The position numbers and the translations under genes were made by a program. Under the pieces are notes generated by a model, which saw only the letters and a program-made list of their open reading frames with translations, had not been told where the DNA came from and made no database searches. Below, piece after piece: positions 18,198 through 29,536 of a stretch of 64,000 nt of DNA. Source of the DNA: Stenotrophomonas aracearum (GTDB taxonomy: Bacteria; Pseudomonadota; Gammaproteobacteria; Xanthomonadales; Xanthomonadaceae); assembly GCF_031834615.1 (NCBI RefSeq), contig NZ_CP115543.1, positions 3,855,001-3,919,000 on the forward strand, read 5' to 3'. Within the stretch, counting starts at the first letter, position 1. Each line of letters opens with the position of its first letter.

Positions 18198-19103
18198 TCA
18201 CCCGACCTGGCGGCGGTACCAGTGTTCGATCAGGCTGCGCGAAATCGAGATCGGCGGCGACAGGCGGATCCCCTGCCCGTCGTCCTCGATGTCCCGGGCC
18301 AGCGCGGCGCCCACTTCCTCGGCGGTGAACCAGCGCGCGTCTTCGAGCTCGCCGTTCACGGTCGGGATGTCGTTTTCGGCAGTTGCACTGAAGCCCAGCA
18401 TCAACGCGCCCGGGAACGGCCACGGCTGGGTGCCCAGGTACTGGCAGTGCCGCACCCGCACCTTGCTTTCCTCGAACACCTCGCGGACCACGGTCTGCTC
18501 CAGCGATTCGCCCGGCTCGACGAACCCGGCCAGCACCGAGTAACGGCGCGGCGCCCAGTTGGCCTGGCGGCCGAGCAGCAGCCGCCCGTCGTTCTCCACC
18601 GCCACGATCACCGCCGGGTCGACCCGCGGGTAGTGTTCGGTGTTGCACTTGGCGCAGCGGCCGATGAAGCCGCCCCGGGTGAAGGCCACGGCGCCGCCGC
18701 ACACGCCGCAGAAGCGCGTGCGCGATTGCCAGTAGGACATGCCGCGTGCGTAGCAGAAGGCGCTGGCGTCGGCAGCCGACCAGGTGGTGGCCGACTCGCG
18801 CAGGTCCACCCGCTGCGGCGCGGTGGCATCCACCGCGGCCGATTCCACCGAGAACCACGCCTGCTGGCCGCGCAGGCCCAGGAAGATCGCCGTGCCGGGG
18901 CCGCCGCCGAGCTCGGCACCGGTCAGCGCCAGCGGCTGGCCGTCGTCCCCTGCCAGCGCGCGACCATCGGCATCGATGACCAGCACGCGCGCCTGAGGCC
19001 ACAACTGCAACAACGCGTCGGCGTCGTGGCGCATCGTGTCGGCGCGTTCAAGGGGATCGGTGGTGAATGCAAAACCGGCCAGCGGCAGGGAGATGTTGGA
19101 CAT
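18198..19103 (-). CDS. nudC: NAD(+) / NADH diphosphatase, mRNA decapping enzyme
   Basis: Nudix hydrolase that splits NADH and NAD and removes 5' NAD caps from RNA. It has 301 aa. A four-cysteine zinc ribbon (C132, C135, C150, C153) is followed by the Nudix box starting GFVEPGES at 193 and the NudC-specific TQPWPFPGALM (about 227-237). ATG 19103 is chosen; a TTG at 19109 is in frame but unnecessary. It is downstream of erpA on the same strand with 36 nt between. Confidence 0.92.
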   Translation of the reverse strand: MSNISLPLAGFAFTTDPLERADTMRHDADALLQLWPQARVLVIDADGRALAGDDGQPLALTGAELGGGPGTAIFLGLRGQQAWFSVESAAVDATAPQRVDLRESATTWSAADASAFCYARGMSYWQSRTRFCGVCGGAVAFTRGGFIGRCAKCNTEHYPRVDPAVIVAVENDGRLLLGRQANWAPRRYSVLAGFVEPGESLEQTVVREVFEESKVRVRHCQYLGTQPWPFPGALMLGFSATAENDIPTVNGELEDARWFTAEEVGAALARDIEDDGQGIRLSPPISISRSLIEHWYRRQVG

Positions 19104-19139
19104 CCGCAAAGCCTGCCGCGATTCAACCGGAACAGCAAG

Positions 19140-19529
19140 TCACATGCTGAAACTGCTGCCGCAGCCGCAGGTGGTCTTCGCGTTCGGATTGCGGATCACG
19201 AACTGTGCGCCGGTCAGGCTTTCGGTGTAGTCCACTTCGGCGCCCATCAGGTACTGCAGGCTGAGCGGATCGACCAGCAGGGTCACGCCGTTGGTGTCCA
19301 CGGCCAGGTCGTCGTCGGCACGGTTCTCGTCGAACTCGAAGCCGTACTGGAAACCGGAGCAGCCACCGCCCTGGATGTAGACGCGCAGGGCCAGCGAATC
19401 GCTGGCTTCGTCCTGGATCAGTTCCTTGACCTTGGCCGCAGCGGCCTCGGTGAAGTTCAGCGGACGGTCCAGCGACTGGTAGTTCGGCGCGGCGGCAGGG
19501 GCGCCGGGCAGGGAAACAAGCGTGCTCAT
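19140..19529 (-). CDS. erpA: Iron-sulfur cluster insertion protein ErpA
   Basis: A-type carrier that delivers [4Fe-4S] clusters to apoproteins, 129 aa. The three cluster-binding cysteines are present: C57 in GGGCSGF, and C121 and C123 in the terminal CGCG motif. The N-terminus (about 20 residues) is a Pro/Ala-rich extension before the fold starts at [14 protein letters not shown]. It lies in a minus-strand run after the bactofilin gene (46 nt gap). Confidence 0.94.
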   Translation of the reverse strand: MSTLVSLPGAPAAAPNYQSLDRPLNFTEAAAAKVKELIQDEASDSLALRVYIQGGGCSGFQYGFEFDENRADDDLAVDTNGVTLLVDPLSLQYLMGAEVDYTESLTGAQFVIRNPNAKTTCGCGSSFSM

Positions 19530-19575
19530 GCACCCAGCATGGGGGTGCATGGGCACGCTTTCAAGCGCCCGGCAT

Positions 19576-20040
19576 TCAGGCCATGGCGTCGGCGAGCTTC
19601 CTTCGGGCGTTCCCGTCCTTGCCATCCTTGGTGACAGCGGGCTCTTCGGCCGGTGGCGGCAGCGCCATCTGCGCCGCGCCATGGATCAGGCGACCGGTCA
19701 GCTGGGCGCCAGCGTTCATTTCCACCACCTGGTAATGGACGTTGCCGGTCACGCGGGCGCTGGGGGTCAGCTCGACCCGCTCGCTGGCGTGCACGTCGCC
19801 GTCCAGGCGGCCGCTGAGCACGACCACGTGGGCGCGGATCTCGCCTTCGATGCTGCCCTGTTCGGCCAGGGTAAGGGTGGCGTTGGTGGCGCCGTCCTGG
19901 GCGATCACCTTGCCCAGGATGGTGCCTTCCACGTACAGGCCACCGCTGAATTCCACGTCCCCGCGGATCACCACCTGCGCGCCGATCAGCGCGTCCACGA
20001 CCAGATGCCCGTCGCGGTTGGACTTGTTGCTGCCAAACAT
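19576..20040 (-). CDS. Bactofilin family polymer-forming cytoskeletal protein
   Basis: A 154-aa protein with a central beta-helical bactofilin domain (about 17-120) of short hydrophobic-glycine repeats ([47 protein letters not shown]) flanked by unstructured tails. Bactofilins polymerise without nucleotide and act in cell shape and polar organisation. It follows the DUF6776 gene by 4 nt, so the two are probably co-translated and work together. The tail is rich in Pro, Glu and Lys. Confidence 0.9.
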   Translation of the reverse strand: MFGSNKSNRDGHLVVDALIGAQVVIRGDVEFSGGLYVEGTILGKVIAQDGATNATLTLAEQGSIEGEIRAHVVVLSGRLDGDVHASERVELTPSARVTGNVHYQVVEMNAGAQLTGRLIHGAAQMALPPPAEEPAVTKDGKDGNARRKLADAMA

Positions 20041-20044
20041 GGGT

Positions 20045-20800
20045 TTACTCCCCTTTTTCTGCCGTTGCTGGTGCAGCCGGTGCGCCGGCCTGCTTCCAGT
20101 CGAATACCTGGGTGGCGCCCCCCGCGCCGGTTCCCAGCGTGACCCGCACGCGTTGCGGGGTGAAGTCTTTTGGCAACATGACGCTGCCGGTGAGCTGCTG
20201 GAAGTACCGGAAGGAGTAATCCTGGCCCGGCACCTTGGTGCGCTGGTGCAGCTCGTCCCAGCTGACCGAGGTCAACTTGCCGTCCTTGACGCCTTCCACC
20301 GTGAAGCGCATCTGGCCCTGGCTGATCGCGCCACGGTTGAGGTTCTGGGTCAGCACCACGGCGTACTGCCAGGTGCCGCCCGCTTCGGGCGAAAACTCGA
20401 TGGAATGGGTGTTCAGGCCCTTGCGCTGGCTGGTGGCGCCGACCAGGCGTTCGTAGAAGGCCACGTCGGCGCGCAGGCCGGCGATCTCCTCGTCGCGCTC
20501 GCCCAGCGAGGTCTGCACCTCGTTGTTGGCGGCGCGGCTGATCCGGTCCGAGGCCTCCAGGGTGGCCTGGCGCTGCTGCAGGTCCGCGACCTGCTTCTGC
20601 AGCGTCTCGGCACGTGCCTGCGCGGCGTCGAGCTGGCGGCCGACGTCGCCACCGGGGCTGCCCATCCAGCGGCCGAGCAGCACGGCCAGGACCAGGCTGG
20701 CCAGCCAGATGCCGCCGAGGATCAGCAGGCGGCGGCGATCGGGCGCCGCCGGGCTGCCCGGGCGCCGGATCTGGATACGCGAAGGTGTCGGATTGTTCAT
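20045..20800 (-). CDS. DUF6776 family bitopic protein
   Basis: A 251-aa protein with a short basic cytoplasmic N-terminus (RRPGSPAAPDRRR), one membrane helix (about 24-43), a coiled coil (about 55-110, rich in Gln/Ala/Arg heptads) and a periplasmic beta-rich domain ending in FDWKQ. The family has no known function. Its place just before the bactofilin gene suggests a membrane partner or anchor for the bactofilin, by analogy with coiled-coil peptidases or anchors beside other bactofilins. This link is inference. Confidence 0.7.
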   Translation of the reverse strand: MNNPTPSRIQIRRPGSPAAPDRRRLLILGGIWLASLVLAVLLGRWMGSPGGDVGRQLDAAQARAETLQKQVADLQQRQATLEASDRISRAANNEVQTSLGERDEEIAGLRADVAFYERLVGATSQRKGLNTHSIEFSPEAGGTWQYAVVLTQNLNRGAISQGQMRFTVEGVKDGKLTSVSWDELHQRTKVPGQDYSFRYFQQLTGSVMLPKDFTPQRVRVTLGTGAGGATQVFDWKQAGAPAAPATAEKGE

Positions 20801-20984
20801 GGCGTTTACGGCGGTAGCGCCGCGTGGGCGATACCGACACGACCCCTGTCGGAAAGAGCGACTCCCTAGTGTAAGTCAGGGTTGGCACATTTTTCGCCCT
20901 ACCCCCCGCCCCGGGCAGTAGCGTTCAGGGACGTCATCCCCGATAGTGTGGGCCTGTGCACACTTTGACGCCGGAGCGCCTGCC

Positions 20985-21602
20985 ATGACCGAGGCCCACC
21001 TGTTCGTGATCGGCATCCTGCTGGCCTGGCTGGCCGGCATCCGCGTGTACCTGACCGTGTTCGGCGTTGGCCTGGCGGGCCTGCTCGGCTGGGTCGAGCT
21101 GCCACCGGCCCTGCAGGCCACCGAGTCGTGGTGGGTGCTGGGCACCTCCGCGGCGCTGGCCGCGACCGAATTCGTGGCCGACAAGATTCCCGGGGTGGAC
21201 TCGGCCTGGGACCTGGTCCAGACCCTGGCCCGGGTGCCGGCCGGCGCCTTCCTGGCCGCCGCCACGCTGTCGCCCGATGGCGAGCTCAACGCGACCTCGC
21301 TGGCCGCCGGGGCGGGGGTGGCACTGGCCAGCCACGGGCTGAAGTCCGGCACCCGCGCCCTGCTGAACACCTCGCCCGAGCCGGCCAGCAACTGGGTCGC
21401 CTCGGCTGCGGAAGACACCGTGGTGGTGGGCGGGCTGGCGCTGGCGCTGGCCCATCCGTGGCTGGCGCTGGTCGTGGTGGTCGCCTGCAGCCTGATCGGC
21501 GCGCTGGTGGTCTGGCTGGTCTGGCGCACCCTGTGGAAGGGCATGCGCTGGCTGCTGCGGCAACCGGCCGGTCGCGTTCCCGCCACCCGCGATACCGCAT
21601 AA
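20985..21602 (+). CDS. DUF4126 domain membrane protein
   Basis: A 205-aa hydrophobic protein with about five membrane segments and the glycine-rich DUF4126 pattern (FGVGLAGLLGW; GAGVALASHGLKSGTRALLNTSPEPASN). Function unknown. ATG 20985 is preceded by GGAG. It leads a plus-strand group with the FimX-like protein and a hybrid kinase (24 nt to the next gene). Confidence 0.8.
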   Translation: MTEAHLFVIGILLAWLAGIRVYLTVFGVGLAGLLGWVELPPALQATESWWVLGTSAALAATEFVADKIPGVDSAWDLVQTLARVPAGAFLAAATLSPDGELNATSLAAGAGVALASHGLKSGTRALLNTSPEPASNWVASAAEDTVVVGGLALALAHPWLALVVVVACSLIGALVVWLVWRTLWKGMRWLLRQPAGRVPATRDTA

Positions 21603-21626
21603 TTGCGCCGCAGACAGGGAGTACTG

Positions 21627-23504
21627 ATGGCCGTCCAAGACAACGCTGTTGCATCCACCCGCGCCACCCGCGCCGAGACCCCGCCCGCCGACCACTGGCA
21701 GCGCTGGGCCAGTGCGGAGGCCGTCGCTTCGGCGCGCGCGCCCAGCAACGTGGTGCCGCTCAATGCCGGCACGGCCGCGCCCGCAGCACCGACGCCGCCG
21801 GTCCTGCCGCCTGCGCAGTGGCAGGACGACGGCGCGCAGCTGCCGCTGGGCAGCGAGGCCCCCTACCGCGTGCTGATCGTCGAAGACGACCGTTCGCAGG
21901 CGCTGTTTGCACAGAGCGTGCTGCATGGCGCCGGGATGGAGGCGATCGTGCACAGCGAAGCCGAAGGCGTGCAACAGGTGATCACCGAGCAGCGCCCTGA
22001 CCTGATCCTGATGGACCTGCACCTGCCGGGCCTGGACGGCATGCGCCTGACCGCGCTGATCCGCCAGCAGCCCGGCCAGCAGCTGCTGCCGATCGTGTTC
22101 CTCAGCGGTGACCCGGACCCGGAGCGCCAGTTCGAAGTGCTCGACAGCGGCGCCGATGATTTCCTGAGCAAGCCGATCCGCCCGCGCCACCTGATCGCCG
22201 CGGTCTCCAACCGGATCCGCCGCGCCCGCGCGCAGGCCGCGATGCAGCCGGGCGCCCAGGGTGCCCCGGCAATGAACAATCCCGAGACCGGCTTGCCTAC
22301 CCGCCACCACGTGATGCAGCAGCTGAGCGGCGCGCTGGCGCACGGTGAGCATGGCGGCCTGTTCTTCATCGAGGTGGCCAGCGCATTGGGCCTGCGCGAA
22401 CGCTATGGCTATGCCGCGTTCGAGCGCCTGATGGTGCAGGCCGCGCAGCGTCTCGCCGACAGCGCGCACCCGCACCTGCTGGCGCGCCTGAACGACAACA
22501 GCTTCCTGGTGCTGGCGCGGGGCCTGGACGAGGACACCCTGGACGCCATGGCGCACCAGTTGCGCGATGAACTGTCCTCCCGCGCGTTCGTGATCCGCGA
22601 CGAAGAGTCGGTGCACCTGCGCGGCGTGGTCGGGCATGCACAGCTGTCCGGCGGCTTCAGCGACGCCGGTACCGCGCTGGAAGCGGTGGAACGCACCACC
22701 CTGCAGGCGCGCCTGCTGCCGTCCGGGGTGGCCGCGCACGTGCGTCGGGAAGACGTGGCCGCGCAGGAACACCTGGCCATGCTTGAAGGCCAGCTCGAAC
22801 CGGCCTACCAGCCGATCGTCGCGGTGGCTGGCGGCAACACCGCCCAGTACCAGGTGCTGCTGCGCCTGCGCCAGGCCGACGGCAGCGTGCTCAACGCCGG
22901 CCAGGTGATTCCGGCCGCGGAGGCGGCCGGACGCATCGCCGACCTCGACCAGCAGGTGCTGGACCACGCGCTGGGCCTGCTCGATCTGTACCAGCACGCC
23001 ACCCAGCCGCTGAGCCTGTTCGTGTCGCAGTCGCTGCGCACGCTGGCCCGCGATGCCTTCGCCGACTGGCTGCTGGAAACGCTGCAGCAACGCAACCTGC
23101 CCAGCAGCGCGCTGGTCATCGACGTGCGCCTGCCCGACGCGCTGATCCACACCGTGACCCTGCAGCAGTTCTGCACGCGCATGAGTGCGGCCGGGGTGCG
23201 CTTCTGCCTGAGCCAGTTCGAGCCGGGCAGCGAAGCCAATGCGCTGTTGAACCAGCTGCCGCTGGCGTTCGTGCGCATGGCCGCGCGCTTCTCCAGCAGC
23301 CATGCCAACCAGCAGACCCGCGATGAACTGCGCGCGGCCATCGACGCCGCGCACCGCGCCGGCGCGATGATCATCGGGCAGCAGATCGAAGATCCCCAGG
23401 CCGCTGCGGCAATGTGGATGGGCGGGGTCGATTTCATCCAAGGCAACATGGTGCAGTCGGCCGGGAGCGAACTGAACTTCGACTTCCACAACGCGGTGCT
23501 CTGA
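21627..23504 (+). CDS. Response regulator with degenerate GGDEF and EAL domains (FimX-like)
   Basis: A 625-aa signalling protein. After a Pro/Ala-rich N-terminus come a receiver domain (about 80-195; acidic pocket VEDD, phospho-acceptor Asp in LILMDLHLPG, Lys in LSKPIRP), a GGDEF-like domain (NPETGLPTR; the active site reads RLNDNSF instead of GGDEF) and an EAL-like domain (about 385-620). In the EAL part the catalytic Glu is Gln (YQVLLRL), the DDFG loop is LSQFEPG and the catalytic Lys is Arg. It is thus probably a non-enzymatic c-di-GMP or protein-binding scaffold like FimX of Pseudomonas or Filp of Xanthomonas, which act on type IV pili and virulence. The hybrid kinase starts 2 nt after it. 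Confidence 0.85.
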   Translation: MAVQDNAVASTRATRAETPPADHWQRWASAEAVASARAPSNVVPLNAGTAAPAAPTPPVLPPAQWQDDGAQLPLGSEAPYRVLIVEDDRSQALFAQSVLHGAGMEAIVHSEAEGVQQVITEQRPDLILMDLHLPGLDGMRLTALIRQQPGQQLLPIVFLSGDPDPERQFEVLDSGADDFLSKPIRPRHLIAAVSNRIRRARAQAAMQPGAQGAPAMNNPETGLPTRHHVMQQLSGALAHGEHGGLFFIEVASALGLRERYGYAAFERLMVQAAQRLADSAHPHLLARLNDNSFLVLARGLDEDTLDAMAHQLRDELSSRAFVIRDEESVHLRGVVGHAQLSGGFSDAGTALEAVERTTLQARLLPSGVAAHVRREDVAAQEHLAMLEGQLEPAYQPIVAVAGGNTAQYQVLLRLRQADGSVLNAGQVIPAAEAAGRIADLDQQVLDHALGLLDLYQHATQPLSLFVSQSLRTLARDAFADWLLETLQQRNLPSSALVIDVRLPDALIHTVTLQQFCTRMSAAGVRFCLSQFEPGSEANALLNQLPLAFVRMAARFSSSHANQQTRDELRAAIDAAHRAGAMIIGQQIEDPQAAAAMWMGGVDFIQGNMVQSAGSELNFDFHNAVL

Positions 23505-23506
23505 CC

Positions 23507-25846
<2,340 letters not shown>

Positions 25847-25847
25847 C

Positions 25848-26318
25848 TCACTCTTCCAGCTTGGTGAGCAGGTAGTTCGGCTCGCCAATGCGCTCGATCA
25901 GTTCCAGCTGGGTTTCCAGCCAGTCGATGTGCTCTTCCTCGTTGTCGAGGATCTTCACGAACAGCTGGCGGCTCACGTAGTCGGCCACCGAATCGGCATA
26001 CGCCACCGCTTCGCGCAGGGTGACCACGCCTTCGCGTTCCAGCGCCAGGTCGCACTGCAGGATCTCGGTGGGGTTCTCGCCGATGCGCAGCTTGCCCAGC
26101 GCCTGGAAGTTCGGCAGGCCTTCAAGGAACAGGATGCGATCGGAGAGCACGTCGGCGTGCTTCATCTCCTCGATCGATTCCTTGTACTCGTGTTCGGACA
26201 GTTCCTTCAGACCCCAGTTCTTCAGCATCTTGGCGTGCAGGAAGTACTGGTTGATCGCGGTCAGCTCGTTGTAGAGGACCTTGTTGAGGAATTCGATGAC
26301 CTTGGCGTCGCCCTTCAT
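25848..26318 (-). CDS. bfr: Bacterioferritin
   Basis: Iron-storage protein forming a 24-subunit haem-containing shell, 156 aa. The ferroxidase ligands E18, E51, H54 and, later, the EExxH motif (EEEHIDWLE) are present, as is the haem ligand M52. ATG 26318 gives the usual [12 protein letters not shown] start. It is 85 nt downstream of bfd, whose product releases iron from it. It converges on the hybrid kinase gene with 1 nt between stop codons. Confidence 0.95.
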   Translation of the reverse strand: MKGDAKVIEFLNKVLYNELTAINQYFLHAKMLKNWGLKELSEHEYKESIEEMKHADVLSDRILFLEGLPNFQALGKLRIGENPTEILQCDLALEREGVVTLREAVAYADSVADYVSRQLFVKILDNEEEHIDWLETQLELIERIGEPNYLLTKLEE

Positions 26319-26403
26319 GACCGTGCTCCTGCAGCGTGAAAACGCCGGCACTGTAGCGCGTCGCGCGCCGTCATGATGAAACGCGAATCAGAACCGCTTG
26401 CCG

Positions 26404-26607
26404 TCAGGCAACGAGGCCCAGGACAGGCAATGGCAGGTCATGGGTATTGCGGGCCTTGGCCAGCAGGTCGGCGGCCATGTCCAGGCAGGAACCGCAGGTG
26501 GCGCCGCAGCCGGTACGCATGGTCAGCTCGGACACGCTGGCGACACCGCTCTGGGCGGCTTCGCGGATCTGGTGGTCGGTAACCCCGTTGCAGATGCAGA
26601 CGTACAC
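26404..26607 (-). CDS. bfd: Bacterioferritin-associated ferredoxin
   Basis: Small [2Fe-2S] protein of 67 aa that reduces bacterioferritin so that stored iron is released. The cluster cysteines show as CxC (C4, C6) and CxxxCxxC (C34, C38, C41). It starts MYVCICNGVTD, the family hallmark. Probably one transcript with bfr, and controlled by the Fur-box-like sites just upstream. Confidence 0.92.
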   Translation of the reverse strand: MYVCICNGVTDHQIREAAQSGVASVSELTMRTGCGATCGSCLDMAADLLAKARNTHDLPLPVLGLVA

Positions 26608-26660
26608 GTGCGGACTCGGCAGGCAGGCCCGGATCGGCCTGTGGCTATTCCAATCGAAAC

Positions 26661-26696
26661 GAGAATGGTTGTCAATTTCGGAAATGAATCATTCTC
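26661..26696 (-). promoter_or_regulatory. Putative tandem Fur boxes upstream of bfd
   Basis: 26661-26679 (GAGAATGGTTGTCAATTTC) matches the 19-bp Fur consensus at 13 positions. The next 17 bp, read on the minus strand, are GAGAATGATTCATTTCC, an inverted repeat around a central T. Both lie 54-90 bp before the bfd start, where bfd promoters are commonly Fur-regulated. Confidence 0.5.
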
Positions 26697-26724
26697 GATA
26701 CGGTTCAGCCAACCCGTTCAGGCA

Positions 26725-26756
26725 CAAAAAAAAGACCGATCTTTCGATCGGTCTTT
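26725..26756 (-). terminator. Rho-independent terminator of the tRNA-Met/tRNA-Gln unit
   Basis: Perfect 11-bp stem (26731-26741 with 26746-26756) with a 4-nt loop. On the minus strand it is followed by a run of eight or more U, directly downstream of tRNA-Gln. Confidence 0.85.
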
Positions 26757-26765
26757 CTTCGTATT

Positions 26766-26840
26766 TGGCTGCCCCGGATGGATTCGAACCACCGAATGCC
26801 TGAGTCAGAGTCAGGTGCCTTACCGCTTGGCGACGGGGCA
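26766..26840 (-). tRNA. tRNA-Gln (anticodon CTG)
   Basis: Minus-strand cloverleaf with acceptor TGCCCCG / CGGGGCA, anticodon arm CCTGA-CTCTGAC-TCAGG (anticodon CTG, reading CAG), T-loop GGTTCGAATCC and encoded CCA. The body closely follows bacterial tRNA-Gln. Confidence 0.93.
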
Positions 26841-26889
26841 ATAACTGCGTGCAATTGTTGCACTTTTTCACTAGAAAACCAAGCGGACT

Positions 26890-26966
26890 TGGTGGCTATG
26901 GGTGGACTCGAACCACCGACCCCAGCATTATGAGTGCTGTGCTCTAACCGGCTGAGCTACATAGCC
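26890..26966 (-). tRNA. tRNA-Met, elongator (anticodon CAT)
   Basis: Minus-strand cloverleaf with acceptor GGCTATG / CATAGCC, anticodon arm CAGCA-CTCATAA-TGCTG (anticodon CAT), T-loop GGTTCGAGTCC and encoded CCA. The D-arm and anticodon arm resemble elongator tRNA-Met rather than initiator or Ile2. It is 49 nt upstream of tRNA-Gln, in one transcript. Confidence 0.9.
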
Positions 26967-27087
26967 CTAGTGAGCCGGCAATTCTGGACATGTAAACCGA
27001 ATCTGTCAACACTTTTTCACCGCGCTTGTGAGTGGAGTGCGGGCATGGCACAGTCCCGACCAGTAGATTTTTCTAGGAGTCCGCATC

Positions 27088-27723
27088 GTGATCGATCCGG
27101 ACGGCTATCGACCGAACGTCGGCATCGTGCTGATGCGGCAGGACGGGCAGGTGTTCTGGGCACGACGTGTGCGCCGGGATGGCTGGCAGTTCCCGCAGGG
27201 TGGCATGAACACCGACGAGACGCCTGTCGAAGCCATGTATCGCGAGTTGCATGAAGAAACAGGCCTGTTGCCCGAGCACGTGGAAGTGCTGGGTGCGACA
27301 CCGGGCTGGCTGCGCTATCGCCTGCCGGCCCGTGCCATCCGTCGCAATGAGAAGCAGGTCTGCATCGGCCAGAAGCAGGTCTGGTTCCTGCTGCGCCTGG
27401 CCGGCGACGAATCGCACGTCAAACTGGACCATACCGACAGCCCCGAGTTCGACCAGTGGCGCTGGGTGGACTTCTGGTACCCGGTGGAACACGTGGTGAT
27501 GTTCAAGCGCGGCGTGTACGCGCGCGCGCTGCGCCACCTGGCGCCGCTGGCGCGGGGCGTGGCCGGCACCGGCGTGGATTCGATGCCCAGGTCCGCACAG
27601 GAAGCCTGGATGCCCGGCAATGCGGCCGGGCACGACCGTCCGCGCAAGCGCGCACCGGTGCCCAAGCGCGGCGGCGGCTATTGGCCACGCAGCAAGGCCA
27701 AGGGCGAACCGGGCGCGGTCTGA
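27088..27723 (+). CDS. rppH: RNA 5' pyrophosphohydrolase RppH
   Basis: Nudix enzyme that removes pyrophosphate from 5' ends of mRNA and so starts RNase E-dependent decay; 211 aa. It starts [16 protein letters not shown], has the Nudix box beginning [17 protein letters not shown], and a basic C-terminal tail ([17 protein letters not shown]) longer than in E. coli RppH (176 aa). The GTG start has a TAGGAG site. Confidence 0.93.
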   Translation: MIDPDGYRPNVGIVLMRQDGQVFWARRVRRDGWQFPQGGMNTDETPVEAMYRELHEETGLLPEHVEVLGATPGWLRYRLPARAIRRNEKQVCIGQKQVWFLLRLAGDESHVKLDHTDSPEFDQWRWVDFWYPVEHVVMFKRGVYARALRHLAPLARGVAGTGVDSMPRSAQEAWMPGNAAGHDRPRKRAPVPKRGGGYWPRSKAKGEPGAV

Positions 27724-27748
27724 TCCCGGTCGGCCCTGCTGAAACGAC

Positions 27749-27774
27749 AAAAGCCCGGCCGAAGCCGGGCTTTT
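27749..27774. terminator. Bidirectional terminator between rppH and rpsI
   Basis: AAAAGCCCGGC and GCCGGGCTTTT form a perfect 11-bp stem around a CGAA loop. U-runs arise on both strands, fitting the convergent rppH and rpsI genes. Confidence 0.88.
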
Positions 27775-27823
27775 GCGTTCCTCCCAGCGGGATCCCGAAG
27801 GATCCCACGCCAGGCGCGATGGA

Positions 27824-28216
27824 TCAGCGCTTGGAGAACTGGGTGGCGCGACGTGCCTTGTGCAGGCCGACCTTCTTACGCTCGACTTCACGGGCGTCAC
27901 GGGTCATGAAGCCGGCCTTGCGCAGTTCGGACTTCAGGGTTTCGTCGTACTCGACCAGCGCGCGGGCGATGCCCAGGCGGATCGCACCGGCCTGGCCGGT
28001 GGTGCCGCCGCCAGCGGCGGTGACCATGATGTCGAACGATTCGGTGTTCTTGGTCAGTTCCAGCGGCTGACGCACGATCATGCGTGCGGTCTCACGGCCA
28101 AAGAACTCGTCCAGCGGACGGCCGTTGACGGTGATGTTGCCGGCGCCCTTGCGCAGGAACACGCGGGCGGTGGAGGACTTGCGGCGGCCGGTGCCGTAGT
28201 TTTGAGTGATAGCCAT
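27824..28216 (-). CDS. rpsI: 30S ribosomal protein S9
   Basis: S9, 130 aa, of the small-subunit head near the P site. It has [17 protein letters not shown] at the N-terminus, the central [19 protein letters not shown] and the basic tail ending FSKR whose terminal Arg contacts P-site tRNA. It is 2 nt downstream of rplM, the universal bacterial pair. Confidence 0.97.
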   Translation of the reverse strand: MAITQNYGTGRRKSSTARVFLRKGAGNITVNGRPLDEFFGRETARMIVRQPLELTKNTESFDIMVTAAGGGTTGQAGAIRLGIARALVEYDETLKSELRKAGFMTRDAREVERKKVGLHKARRATQFSKR

Positions 28217-28218
28217 GA

Positions 28219-28647
28219 TTAGATATCCAGAACCTGGGGCTGCTGAGCGGCGTGCGGGTGCTCGGAACCCGAGTACACCTTGAGCTTGCGGTACATGGCG
28301 CGGCCCAGCGGGCCCTTCGGCAGCATGCCCTTGACGGCGGTTTCGATGACGCGTTCCGGGTGGCGCTCAAGCGCCTGGGCCAGGGTTTCGGTCTTCAGGT
28401 TGCCGATGTAGCCAGTGAAGCGGTGGTACAGCTTGTCCTGCAGCTTGTTGCCGGTGACGGCAATCTTTTCTGCATTGATGACAACCAGGTAATCACCGGT
28501 ATCAACGTGGGGGGTGTAGACCGGCTTGTGCTTGCCGCGCAGACGGCGGGCCAGCTCGGTGGACAGACGGCCCAGCGTCTTGCCGGAGGCGTCGACGAGA
28601 TACCAGTCGCGCTGGAGGGTCTCGGACTTTGCAGTGAAAGTGCTCAT
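28219..28647 (-). CDS. rplM: 50S ribosomal protein L13
   Basis: L13, 142 aa, an early-assembly large-subunit protein. Visible are [36 protein letters not shown] and [16 protein letters not shown] 28647 gives [15 protein letters not shown], typical for gammaproteobacteria. It is cotranscribed with rpsI and divergent from coq7. Confidence 0.97.
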   Translation of the reverse strand: MSTFTAKSETLQRDWYLVDASGKTLGRLSTELARRLRGKHKPVYTPHVDTGDYLVVINAEKIAVTGNKLQDKLYHRFTGYIGNLKTETLAQALERHPERVIETAVKGMLPKGPLGRAMYRKLKVYSGSEHPHAAQQPQVLDI

Positions 28648-28797
28648 GAAAGAACTCAGGTAGGTCGGGCTCATTGCGGCCATGGAGCGGCCGGAACTCT
28701 GCCACGCGTTGTGAAGAGGCGGGATTGTACAGTGCAACCCTTGGCCATGCAAATGGGCGAGAATCACCCTTCCCCCGCCGCCGCGATGCCCACCCGG

Positions 28798-29442
28798 ATG
28801 ACCGCGTACCGCCAGATCACCCCGCTCGACCACCTGCTGACCGAGGCCCAGCGCGCCCTGGACACGGTGTTCGGCAACCCGCCGGCCAGCCGGCCGTACC
28901 CGGCCGAGGCCACCGACGAGGCGCCGTTGGCCGGCGCCGAGCGCCGCCATGCGGCCGGGCTGATGCGCATCAACCACGTCGGTGAGGTCTGTGCGCAGGG
29001 CCTGTACTTCGGCCAGGCCGCCGTGGCGCAGGAGCCGCAGACGCGCGCCCACCTGCTCGAGGCGGCCCAGGAAGAGACCGACCACCTGGCCTGGTGCGCG
29101 CAGCGCCTGCGCGAACTGGACAGCCGGCCCAGCCTGTTCAACCCGATCTGGTATGCCGGCAGCTACACCATCGGCACCCTCGCCGGCCTGCGCGGGGACG
29201 GCTGGAACCTGGGCTTCGTGGTCGAGACCGAGCGCCAGGTGGAAGCCCACCTGGACGAACACCTGGACACCCTGCCCCCGGCCGACCAGCGCAGCCGCGA
29301 GATCCTCAAGGTGATGAAGATCGACGAGGCCCGCCACGCGGACCATGCCGAACATGCCGGCGCGCGGAAGCTGCCGTTCCCGATTCCGGGGGTGATGGCG
29401 TTGGCGTCCAAGGCAATGAAGAGCATTGCCTACCGGATGTAA
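28798..29442 (+). CDS. coq7: 2-polyprenyl-3-methyl-6-methoxy-1,4-benzoquinone monooxygenase
   Basis: Di-iron hydroxylase for the penultimate step of ubiquinone synthesis, 214 aa from ATG 28798. Iron-ligand motifs are [36 protein letters not shown] and [11 protein letters not shown]. Start choice is uncertain: ATG 28786 and ATG 28747 are in frame and none has a clear ribosome site. Homologues usually begin close to [10 protein letters not shown], which favours 28798. Confidence 0.92.
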   Translation: MTAYRQITPLDHLLTEAQRALDTVFGNPPASRPYPAEATDEAPLAGAERRHAAGLMRINHVGEVCAQGLYFGQAAVAQEPQTRAHLLEAAQEETDHLAWCAQRLRELDSRPSLFNPIWYAGSYTIGTLAGLRGDGWNLGFVVETERQVEAHLDEHLDTLPPADQRSREILKVMKIDEARHADHAEHAGARKLPFPIPGVMALASKAMKSIAYRM

Positions 29443-29463
29443 CCGGGATGCCGCCGGGCCCAG

Positions 29464-29534
29464 GTAGTGCCGGCCGCTGGCCGGCTCCAGGCGATGCCGG
29501 ACACACCAGGGAGCCGGCCAGCGGCCGGCACTAC
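29464..29534. repeat. SMAG inverted dimer
   Basis: Two copies of GTAGTGCCGGCC-GCT-GGCCGGCTCC in opposite orientation, separated by about 23 nt. This is the classic paired form of Stenotrophomonas SMAG repeats. It lies between convergent coq7 and sugE. Confidence 0.75.
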
Positions 29535-29536
29535 GG

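Noticed and set aside
26766..26966. tRNA-associated integration site
   Set aside because: No integrase gene and no repeat of the tRNA 3' ends was seen nearby; the neighbours are housekeeping genes.
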